Source of the DNA: Pollenia angustigena
Taxonomy: Eukaryota; Arthropoda; Insecta; Diptera; Polleniidae
DNA: 64,000 nt
Assembly: GCA_930367215.1 (NCBI GenBank)
Contig: OV884059.1
Coordinates: 239,691,803 to 239,755,802, forward strand
Direction: 5' to 3'
Shown: piece by piece, positions 56,004-64,000 of the stretch
Layout: every line of letters begins with the position of its first letter
Position numbering within the stretch: the first letter of the stretch is position 1
The notes under the pieces: generated by a model
What the model was told of the DNA's origin: nothing
The model's input: the letters and a program-made list of their open reading frames with translations, nothing else
The model's database searches: none
Translations under genes and position numbers: made by a program

Positions 56004-56903
56004 CCTCCACCACAATTAGTGGTGAATGAGGGTATACCAAGTTTGTCATTCCGTGTGAAACTTTTTATTATTCATATCAGACCCTATAAATGATATATAT
56101 TCCGGGTCTTTAAGTAATTCTAAGTCGATTTAGCCATGCCCTTCTGTCTGTCCGTCTGTTGAAAACACGCTCAACTTTATGTCAAATTGCTTGTAGTTAT
56201 CCTATGCTGTTTGGGATTGAAATCCACCAAAATCGGTTCAGTATTATTAGAGCTATGAATCAAAATGTGAAACCACCACCATAAAAAATTGATAATTTTG
56301 TTACAAAAACTAACATAAATGGTGGAATAATGCACAGAATGATATAAGATTTTACACAAATTCATTTTGTGCGTTTGAAAATCACAAAGTAAGATTTCAT
56401 GAAGATCCGTCCATAATTTACCGTAGGCCCCTTAAAAACCTGCTCCCGGAATACAGTATAGTAAGCCTAAAACCGTAATATTTTGGTAATTCACAGTTTT
56501 ATAGGACTAGAAATCATATATTAAGCAGACTTCCGAAACTCAATTAAAGCGCTAAAACTAATTTTACTGCTTTATTGAAATTTATTTTTTAATACTAAAC
56601 AGCACTTAACAGAATTTTGAGATGATTGGTCCATAGTTTACCATAAATTTCCTCCTGAAAATCATTTTAATTCGGCGAAAACTGTTACAAATCATGATAT
56701 TTTATTGAAGTAAGATCAAATTTCTAAAAAGAAAAGCATAAAACTTTCTGACTGTCACAAGCAATTTAAACGCTTATATTAGTTTTTTTTTAAGAATAAT
56801 TAATAATATATAGACATCATATAGATGTCTGCTGAAATATTCGAACTCTCGGTGAAGGGTATCAAATATTCGACACAGCCGAATATATCACTCTTACTTG
56901 TTT
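56004..56903 (-). repeat. Hairpin-ended dispersed fly repeat, inverted copy
   Basis: Begins CCTCCACCACAATTAGTGGT and GTTTGTCATTCCGTGTGAAA, then CTGTCTGTCCGTCTGTTGAA, and ends with the hairpin TTCGACACAGCCGAA and CTCTTACTTG. Mirror of 34193-35330. Confidence 0.7.
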
Positions 56904-57808
56904 TCTTTTCCTTGGTTCGGAGGAAACTTGTGTTTAGCTTCATTTTTAATTCTGTTTTGCGTTTTTTTTTTTTGTTGGGATTATGTTAAATGACCGTGCT
57001 CCACATAAATATACATTAAAGCCTTATTTTGCTAGGCTTTCTGCATATAAAATGTAAGCTTTATATTCTGTTTTTTTTTCTTTTATACAATAATGCTTTA
57101 CGCTTTCTTTCTTTAAAGATGTTTACTGTAAGCAAAACTTTCATCTTCAAATTAAATTCTCCGTAATTCAAATCTTCTGTATTTTCTAAGCATCTTACTG
57201 ATTGGACTGTTTCGAAACTTGATATTAACTTAGTGAGGATGAGACATTTTTCTTAGCGTTTTTTTCTTTAATTCTCTTTTTCTTTTTTCCTCTTTTAACA
57301 GATTTCCTTGTTTTTCTTTTATTTCATTTCATTCAGCACACAAGTTGACTGGCTACCATCGAAATAATTCTTGCCTAACTCTTTAAAGGCAACTCGTGTT
57401 AATAAGCCTTTAAAATACCAGCTTTTCAATTTTACTTAACAATGTTATTAAGGACGTCTTTTTTTAATTCCCTTTGCCATTCATTAAGAAATACTTATTT
57501 TCTTTTTAAACTGAGGTGAAGTGTTTGAGGCTGTGAATATTTTTCGATTTAATTCCAATATAAAGTCTTTTAAGAAATAAGGAAGTGCAGTCGATTAAAT
57601 TCGACCATCAAACACTCTACACCACATTATTTAAAGCATGCGGAAGCGGTCACAAATAGATCCCAAAGACTGAAAACAAGCGACTACAACTCAACAATTT
57701 GTACTCGTTCCTCAATAGTATACATGGCTACTCAGTGTCCCAAAGATTTTTTTAAATACTAGAAAATAAAATCCGAAAAAGAAAATGAACAAAATAAAAA
57801 AATATATC
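56904..57808. other. AT-rich stretch; isolated repeat terminus at 57576-57650
   Basis: 57576-57650 (AAGTGCAGTCGATTAAATTC, CTCTACACCACATTAT) is a decayed terminus of the hairpin-ended family. Rest unrecognised. Confidence 0.4.
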
Positions 57809-58067
57809 GAAACAAGTAAGAACATATGAAACTCTACACCACAGTATATATTTTTGCTAGTGTAGCCTGCTTGGAAGCCATGGGCAAGCATGAACTTGCC
57901 TAAACAAAACTGTGCTATGAGGTCAAGATTCATGTTAAAGTCGTTTATGCCGTACGTCATTTTGGGATAGGAGTTTATATGGGATCTATGGTAAATTTTT
58001 AGCTTACCAGAGTCACATTTTGTCATAACAAAATAGTTATCGCAAAAGTCTTTGGCCAATTTTTATT
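57809..58067 (+). repeat. Partial hairpin-ended repeat
   Basis: Starts AAACAAGTAAGAACATATGA then CTCTACACCACAGTATATA, matching the family start without its hairpin stem. Confidence 0.5.
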
Positions 58068-58740
58068 CCCTCCAGCACAAAAAGTTGTGAAGCGAGTATA
58101 CTAAGTTTGTCATTTCCTGTGAAACCTTTTTATTATTCATCTCAGACCCCATAAAGTATATATATTCTTGCTCCTTGATTAATTCTAAGTCGATTTAGCA
58201 TTGTCCTTCTGTCTGTTGAAAACACGCTCACTTTCGAAAAACTTAAAAGAAATGAACAACCTTGGTGTCAAATTGCTTGTTGTTATCCTAAGCAGTTCGG
58301 GATTGAAATCTAACAAAATTGGTTCAGTAGGATCAGCGCTATAAATCAAAATTTGGAACCACCACCCCAAAAAAAAGGTTATTGTGTTACAAAAACTAAC
58401 ATAAATGGTGGAACTATACACGGAACTATATAAGATTTTGCAAAAATTCGTTTTATTCGATAAGAAATCACACTGTAAAATTTTGTGAAGATCGGTCAAT
58501 AATTTACCCTAGGCCTCATATAAACCCTACTCCCGAAAACAATTTAGTATGCCTAAAACGGTACAAAATAATGCTATCATAATAAAATTTAATACTTCAC
58601 AGTTTTATATGACTAGAAATCACACTAATAAATTCCGTGATGATTTACTATAGGCCTCATATAAAGCCCACTCTGGTAAAAAAATTAAATACGCCCAAAA
58701 CCGTAGCAGATATATTTATTGTATTAAAATTCCAATTTAG
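58068..58740 (-). repeat. Hairpin-ended dispersed fly repeat, partial inverted copy
   Basis: Shares GTTTGTCATT(C)C, CTTCTGTCTGTTGAAAACAC and CTATACACGGAACTATATAA-type modules with 56004-56903; the hairpin end is missing. Confidence 0.65.
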
Positions 58741-60016
58741 TTTCATATGGCCAAAAAATTTTTTTTATTAATTTTGTGATATATATGTTTTATGTATGTT
58801 TGATATATAATGTAATTTATGGTTTTAATTCCAGAAATCACTCTGCAGCATTTTAGGAGGATTGCTCGCAAAGAAAAAACATGGTTGTGGTAAACATATT
58901 CTAAGAGCAACATATTATGATAAGATTCATGATTGCAGTCACTATATTAAGATTATTATTGAATCATATCATGGCTAAATATATTCGTACTATTACATCA
59001 TAATATTTTCCCCCTTATCATATTATTATTCTGTTAATCATAATAAGTTAAGAAGTAATCAAATTATTGTCTTGCTAATCATAATAAGTTAAGAATTAAT
59101 CATTAATCAAGAATTTGCGTGTAACTGACCAATTTGTTTAAACCATTTCAAGTGTAGTTCTTTTTTTAGCATTAAATGCTTAATTGCTGATAAACGCAGC
59201 AGTCAATTTTCAATTATAGTTTCAATTCACTTAAATAAATTATTTGCTTAATAGTTGGTTATCATAGTAATTACAACTGGTAGTAGTAGTTAAAGTTATT
59301 TTACCACTTATCACTATACAAGTGTCATTAACGTAATTTTAGTTAATAAATTAAGTCCATTTTGTGTTATAACTATTATTGGCAGAGTAAATTATAAATA
59401 TATTTTTATAAATGTACAGAAAATCATGATTAAATAAAAATTATGTTTCAGATAAATGAATGTACAGCCATGTACATTTTGTCAGAAGGCTATAAAAGGT
59501 TTGTAAAAAAAGAAATAAAATATTGTCTTTTTACCAAGCAACAATATTGTTTTTCTCGCAATTTGAATAAGTAATAAATTATCTAGAATGGTGCAGGGTA
59601 ATAATGCTATAAACAATTAAGCCATATGGCCTTATATAACGTCACATAGACAAAAAGACTCTTCGAAATATGGTCCCAAGAAGCAAAGGACAATTGACCC
59701 CAAATTAAAGGCAATTTTATATTTCATGTCACCCAATTTTTTTAACGAAAACTAGCCGTAAAAATTCAATGCAACATTACTCTTAATCTCGGGTAATTTT
59801 TCTTTATGAAAACTTATCTAAAATTTTCTTTATTTTTATTTACCCCAAAAAAGTAAAAATTAAAAAAGGGATGGTATCAAAATTAGGAAATGTCAAAATT
59901 AACGAATTTATTTAAATCCCGAACTTCAGAATTCTGAATCTCAAGATCCCGAACTTTAGTACCTAATCCCGGATTTTGAAATCCAAAATTAAGAAATTCT
60001 GATATGCTGTATTATA
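58741..60016. other. AT-rich stretch; CATATTATGATAA words
   Basis: Near 58880-59100, words AACATATTATGATAAG and ATCATAATAAGTTAAGAA(G/T)T recur, akin to 20151-20479. GGTCCCAAG/TTGACCCCAAATT near 59670-59710 resembles a decayed MULE arm. No gene seen. Confidence 0.4.
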
Positions 60017-60076
60017 AACAAGTAAGAAAGTATAGTCGGTCAACCCCGACTATATGAAACCCTACATCACAGTATT
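60017..60076 (+). repeat. Solo terminus of the hairpin-ended family
   Basis: ACAAGTAAGAAAGTATAGTC then a TAGTCGG-TCAACC-CCGACTA hairpin and CCCTACATCACAGTATT. It stops at the TTAA of a piggyBac end. Confidence 0.65.
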
Positions 60077-60080
60077 TTAA

Positions 60081-60430
60081 CCCTTTCATCCCCGAATTTT
60101 TTTGAGCGGTTCAAAAAAATTTTTTTAAGATGGTTAAGCTCGTTTTTGCCTAGATATGAAATAAAATAAAATTTAAAGTTCTACCTATCCTGGTTAAGGA
60201 TATATAAGATGTTGCCTATAGGCAACATTGGGCAGTTCTGTGTAAACTTTTAACACATGTTGAAGATATTTGATAATTTATATATTGCAATTCTTTTGTG
60301 GATTACAGCATAAATAGACTCTTCATTTCTGCACTTCGAACGTGGAAAGCCTGTGTGACATATCCTGCATCGTCCTTTTGATCCCTATTCAACCCAGAGA
60401 ATAGTTTTGTCATATATTTAATTTTTTACG
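60081..60430 (-). pseudogene. piggyBac 3' end: terminal repeat and zinc-tail relic
   Basis: TTAA (60077-60080) precedes CCCTTTCATCCCCGAA. A perfect hairpin ATGTTGCC-TATA-GGCAACAT lies at 60209-60228, followed by TTGGGC. Farther in, the minus strand (about 60300-60410) encodes GSKGRCRICHTGFPRSKCRN, resembling the cysteine-rich piggyBac C-terminus, with no complete frame. Only this end remains. Confidence 0.6.
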
Positions 60431-60609
60431 GGTTCTGCTACAGCTTGCGCCGTCGGGTGGTGATGATGGAGAATCTAGTGATGATAGAGCTGGTTAATAT
60501 GGGTCACTGCAACATTTGAGTTGGTGAGACTAGGCTCGGAAATGGAGGGTCCTGACAGTTTGCAGGCGGTCAGGCATCCAATGTGATTATACTTTGGAAG
60601 AATAAGGGA

Positions 60610-61012
60610 ATGGGCGCTGAGCGGTACTAACCGGGCGTAGAGGCCCGAACAGACTGACGGGTATCGCGCACGCTGTGGCCGGTGCTAAGTAGGTCAAATT
60701 CAGACGCACTGCTGGGCAAGAGTAGGGCCTGCGTCAGGACCATGATAGCTATTTTCAAAAGCCACTGTATGATAGGCAGGATGGCGGTGGGAATGGGAGG
60801 ACCCAGAGGAGTTGGAGACAGTTGAGCACTTTCTGTGCCACTTTCCCAGGCTACAGATCAGCAGGCTGAGGTGGCTGGGAAGCAGATTCCTGCGCGAATT
60901 AGGAGATGTCTCGAGGTGCGGGCTCGAGAATCTGATTTGTAATGGGAATGACCTGGCTGCGCGGCTGAAGACTGGGTACTGGGCACATATAAGGCAGTTT
61001 TCTGTTTAGTAG
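60610..61012 (+). pseudogene. Non-LTR retrotransposon C-terminal remnant (second family)
   Basis: LLGKSRACVRTMIAIFKSH is followed, after a frameshift, by TVEHFLCHFPRLQISRLRW and LGSRFLRELGDVS, the C-terminal zinc-type tail seen in RNase H-bearing LINEs. Stop at about 61007. Notably more GC-rich than its surroundings. Different in sequence from 18773-19346. Clade not assigned. Confidence 0.65.
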
Positions 61013-61261
61013 GGTTGTTGTTGGATTGTGCAGTCCGATTTTTCATCTTCCACTACTTCCTCTTTTCCTGTGAATAATTTTGTGCGGTTGTATGTGGATG
61101 AATGTATGGGATGTTTGGAAGCGTGTATGAAGGAGATAGATAAATGAGCATTAATGACTTTAGATAAAGTGCAAATAATTGAGAGTAATGAGAGGGTAAC
61201 CAGGAGCCACAGGTTACATAAAATGTATATGCGTTTGTATACTTGCGTGGTAGGGTTAGGA
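61013..61261. other. Probable 3' UTR of the LINE remnant
   Basis: GC-richer noncoding sequence (GTTGTTGTTGGATTGTGCAG) continuous with the LINE remnant and ending near the retrotransposon LTR. Confidence 0.4.
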
Positions 61262-61842
61262 TGATGCAGATGACTTTAGGCTTAACGTTATCTCTGGGAG
61301 AGGAATTGTGCGAGCAGTTCCTGGTGTAAAAGTAGCTGAAAAGTAAAGCTCTGTAGAAAATGAGTTGATGGGAAAACAGTGGCTACTCCTCCTCAATAAT
61401 GTGCCCAATAAAATCCAGTCAATAAACAATATGGTTGAATTCACAATTATATGATTTTATTTAAAAAATTAGTTGCAGATATGTTAACACTTATGCGATT
61501 ATACAGTAAGTAAGTTAAGGTAAGATAATAACCATCCACGAAAGCTAGGTAGTTAAACAAAGATGGCTAAATTTACATGGCGGGAAAAATGACATTTTAA
61601 TATGTTAACTTATCCATAAAATAACACATGTAAATAAATATAAATAACTCATGTAGTTAGACGTTAAGTAGCAATGGCTTTTAAACTGTATCTTTTCAAT
61701 TCATTTAGGATACAAGTAAAACGGTTAGTTAAATTCAAAATTGGGCATAAAAGTAAATATAAAAGTACAATTCAGTAATAATTACTAGTATGAAATATTA
61801 GATTCCATTCATGCGGAGGGACACGTTTTGCTACTTTAAACA
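61262..61842 (-). repeat. Putative 3' LTR
   Basis: Reading minus, it starts TGTTTAAAGTAGCAAAACG right after the purine tract at 61842. It contains AAATAAAA, a polyadenylation signal, at about 61450-61457. The outer boundary near 61262 (ending in CA) is approximate because the 5' LTR is not in view. Confidence 0.55.
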
Positions 61843-61856
61843 TGCCGCCACTCCTT
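61843..61856 (-). promoter_or_regulatory. Polypurine tract (plus-strand primer site)
   Basis: Minus-strand AAGGAGTGGCGGCA immediately precedes the LTR's TG. Such tracts prime second-strand DNA synthesis in LTR elements. Confidence 0.65.
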
Positions 61857-61860
61857 GCAG

Positions 61861-62362
61861 CTATGCAACTTCAGGTGTTGTCGAGGTAACGCATAAGACG
61901 GCAGCTAGCGACCGAATCGCTTCCGACAGGACCTTTTGGTCAGGTTGAATTATACTGGTGTTGGGTTTTTTGGGTTGTGAGTGACGGCGTTTATCCTTGT
62001 GGTTCGGTTTGCCAATCCTCTTACGATCGGTTACGGTTGGTTGGCGGCTGTTACCGTTGGTTTTCTGTTGACCAATCCTCTTACGAACGGGAACGGTTGG
62101 TTGGTGGCCCCTGGAACGTTGGTCTGGATGGAGAAGTGTGTGATGTGGTAGCCCACATTTATGGCAATGGTCGGGGCTGGCGCATTCTTTAGCATCATGT
62201 GTGCGTGCCAAGCAATTGAAACAATAGCCAGTTTGTCGGACGATTTGGCTGCGTTTTATGAAATTCATGGCCAGAAACCTTTTGCAGAATCGGAGCGAGT
62301 GGTATCGGAAACACACCTGGCACTGGTGGACAGCGGGCTTACGTGAAGCTTGAGAACGTGAA
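61861..62362 (-). CDS. Zinc-knuckle protein downstream of BEL/Pao integrase
   Basis: Open frame of about 166 codons ending at 61861, four bases from the polypurine tract. The N-terminal part has a gag-type double zinc motif: C-Q-V-C ... H-S-L-R-F-C ... R-Q-T-G-Y-C-F-N-C-L-A-R-T-H ... E-C ... C-H-K-C-G ... H-H-T-L-L-H. This pattern is familiar from nucleocapsid-like regions of BEL/Pao gag. The C-terminal half is basic, with two TVTDRKRIG-type repeats, ending in a hydrophobic stretch. No in-frame ATG precedes the first zinc pair; the first is at about 62268. A good 3' splice site (pyrimidine-rich, TTTTAG, intron end at 62363) lies just upstream, so expression from a spliced RNA is plausible. 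Role unknown; nucleic-acid binding is inferred. Confidence 0.7.
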
Positions 62363-62461
62363 CTAAAACGAGAATGAGAATATAATAAAAAACTGAAGAT
62401 TCGTGAGGATGAAATGGAAAATATAAATGTGATTGTGAAGCTGTTATTAGTGTGAGGTTAT

Positions 62462-64000
62462 CTAAAGGGTGGAATTTTGGTCGGTATTGTAAGGTAGATA
62501 ACACAATTTGGTGATTGGGCGCGTTACAGTTCCTGACGCGGTACGCACATCTACTACGCGAACTTGTTGATCAGATCCCTTGTGAACCGTTTCGATTCTA
62601 CCCAATCGCCATTCATTTGGGGGTAGAAGGTCATCGATTATTATAACGAAGTCTCCTATTTGTAAATTAGGGCCGGAAAATTTCCATTTATATCTCTTTT
62701 GTAGCGATTTAAGATAATCAGTCTTCCATTGAACCGCAAATTGGTGATGGATGGCTTTTAGTTTTTCCCACCGGTTGATTACAGAAAGATTTTCGGCGAA
62801 TGGCTCCGGGAGTGCCATAATGGGACCGCCTCTTAGAAAATGTCCGGGGGTTAAAGCTGTGAGGTCTGAGGGGTTTTCAGAGAGAGGAGAGATCGGTCGG
62901 GAATTTAAAACACCCTCAATTCTGGCTAATACGGTAGAAAACTCCTCGAAACTGAAGCGATAGGCGCCTGCGACTCGCTTTAAATGGAACTTAAAGCTTT
63001 TAACGGCCGCCTCCCACAAACCGCCCATATGCGGTGCGTGTGGAGGAATAAAAGACCACTCAAACCCGTGGGTGATGTATTTTTGGGCAATATCTTGGGA
63101 AACTGTTTTTAGAAAGGCATTAAACTCTTTACGAAAGGCGCGGCTTGCACCTAGAAAGTTGCGCCCATTATCGGAAACGATTTTACGTGGTAGTCCACGA
63201 CGTCCGACAAACCTAGCGAAGGTAGCTTGGAACGCAGCGGTAGATAGATTGGAACACGCTTCAATATGAACTGCTTTTGTAGCAAAACACACAAAGACGC
63301 ATACGTAGGCTTTTACCGCGGGAGAATTTCGGAGGGTTGAACTTTTCAGTTCGAAAGGTCCAGCGAAATCGACCCCTGTCGTGTGGAAGGGTAGAGAGAG
63401 GGTACATCGATCAGATGGCAGGGCTGCCATAATTTGAGAGCAAGCGTTTCGTTTGTAAATAATGCAATTTTTACAATATCTAATGATCTTCCGAATACGC
63501 ACTTTGATACGCGGTATATAGAACTCTGTTTGTGCCATACGACACATTAGTTGGCACTCTCCATGAATTAAAAAATTATGTAAATGGTATAAATATAAAT
63601 TGCAAAATTGAGAATTGCTCGGAAGAATAATGGGATAGCGCTCTTTGTAGGGCAATGAAGAGTTTGCTAATCTTCCATTGACTCTTAAAAGATTATTTTT
63701 ATCCAAGAATGGATTTAAAGTGAGAAGAGAGCTGTCTTTGGATACAGGTTCGGATTTGGTTAAAGCTGAATACTCTGTTTTATACCATTGCTTTTGGGCA
63801 AGCAATATTAGTCTTGTTTTGACAGAATCGATTTCGGATTGAAGAAGATCGGTGCTATGGTAGAGTATTGAAAAATCTGAGTTAGAAAAGGATGGCTTAA
63901 AATGTCTTATGTAGCGAAAAATGTAGGCCAAGACTCGTAAGGCTCGGGGGTATGACGAGAAATTAGTAAGAATATCGCGCGAAGTGTTAGAATCTTGAGC
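62462..64000 (-). CDS. pol: BEL/Pao pol C-terminal region: integrase (partial)
   Basis: The frame is open to the window edge, so the start lies outside; the first apparent start at 63931 is only an internal TTG. Counting from there: an H-H-C-C zinc-binding domain (H116, H123, C153, C156), then the rve integrase core with TTGVDFAGPF (D188), IVSDNGRNF (D254) and MGGLWEAAVK (E307), giving a D,D,E triad with 52 residues between the last two. The DUF5641-type tail follows (NRWEKLKAIHHQF, GDFVIIIDD, WRLGRIETVHKGSDQQVRVV). It ends at TAG (62462-62464). In intact elements this protein inserts the cDNA into chromosomes. No stop or frameshift is visible, so this part looks intact. Confidence 0.9.
   Translation of the reverse strand, partial: AQDSNTSRDILTNFSSYPRALRVLAYIFRYIRHFKPSFSNSDFSILYHSTDLLQSEIDSVKTRLILLAQKQWYKTEYSALTKSEPVSKDSSLLTLNPFLDKNNLLRVNGRLANSSLPYKERYPIILPSNSQFCNLYLYHLHNFLIHGECQLMCRMAQTEFYIPRIKVRIRKIIRYCKNCIIYKRNACSQIMAALPSDRCTLSLPFHTTGVDFAGPFELKSSTLRNSPAVKAYVCVFVCFATKAVHIEACSNLSTAAFQATFARFVGRRGLPRKIVSDNGRNFLGASRAFRKEFNAFLKTVSQDIAQKYITHGFEWSFIPPHAPHMGGLWEAAVKSFKFHLKRVAGAYRFSFEEFSTVLARIEGVLNSRPISPLSENPSDLTALTPGHFLRGGPIMALPEPFAENLSVINRWEKLKAIHHQFAVQWKTDYLKSLQKRYKWKFSGPNLQIGDFVIIIDDLLPPNEWRLGRIETVHKGSDQQVRVVDVRTASGTVTRPITKLCYLPYNTDQNSTL

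Larger units (their letters stand above)
61262..64000 (-). mobile_element. BEL/Pao LTR retrotransposon, 3' half, cut by window edge
   Basis: On the minus strand: the C-terminal pol region with integrase (62462 to beyond 64000), a zinc-knuckle ORF (61861-62362), a purine-rich tract and a 3' LTR. Base composition is clearly less AT-rich than the flanks, suggesting a recent arrival. The 5' LTR, gag, protease and reverse transcriptase would lie to the right of the window. Confidence 0.85.

Noticed and set aside
59600..59900. Third MULE element
   Set aside because: Only scattered GGCC/GACCC and ATTTTTC words resemble the MULE arms; no paired ends or 9-bp duplication could be found.
61977..62346. 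Plus-strand frames over the zinc-knuckle ORF
   Set aside because: Antisense to the zinc-knuckle frame, with no motifs.
62751..63269. Plus-strand frames over the integrase region
   Set aside because: They are shadows of the intact integrase on the minus strand.

Overview
The window reads as intergenic, repeat-dominated DNA from a fly, probably a cyclorrhaphan/calyptrate dipteran such as a blow fly. The base composition is very AT-rich, the few introns are short (66-68 bp), and the recognisable coding pieces are insect transposon families: Tc1/mariner, piggyBac, hAT, MULE, BEL/Pao and non-LTR elements. The dispersed fly-type repeats with small GC-rich hairpins at one end fit the same source. 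The species call is inference. I found no convincing single-copy host gene, no true tRNA or rRNA gene, and no CRISPR array. Most open reading frames over 60 codons are chance or reverse-strand shadows.

Left third (1-19 kb): a dimeric satellite edge (1-411), hAT-like MITEs (2986-3503; inverted second copy 5319-6493), a TA-flanked MITE (6494-7385), a TTAA-flanked element with a transposase tail (9450-11195), a head-to-head tRNA-related SINE pair (11640-12235), a Tc1-like element with complete ends (12956-15194) carrying two nested insertions, a long dispersed repeat (15716-16850) and a truncated LINE (18773-19346).

Middle (20-42 kb): a MULE-derived MITE (20857-22453), a decayed piggyBac next to a piggyBac-type MITE, a truncated reverse-transcriptase LINE, a long-TIR element holding a Tc1 foldback and SINEs (27007-28811), and the most interesting unit, a 3287-bp Mutator-like element (28820-32106). 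The MULE has matching ends and a perfect 9-bp target duplication. Its four-exon gene joins a FLYWCH-like zinc finger, a MULE transposase core and a C-terminal RING finger, with one frameshift, and its second intron holds a 507-bp MITE. A deleted piggyBac, two mariner-type elements and a tandem SINE pair follow.

Right third (42-64 kb): a 4236-bp hAT element with an 8-bp duplication and several nested insertions, a composite repeat found in opposite orientations at two loci, a PIF/Harbinger-like element containing a hAT MITE, more hairpin-ended repeats, a piggyBac end, a LINE tail, and at the right edge the 3' half of a BEL/Pao retrotransposon on the minus strand. That element carries a zinc-knuckle ORF downstream of integrase, in an env-like position. 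Many boundaries are set by target duplications that agree with superfamily rules, and two nested insertions are supported by an apparent empty site elsewhere in the window.
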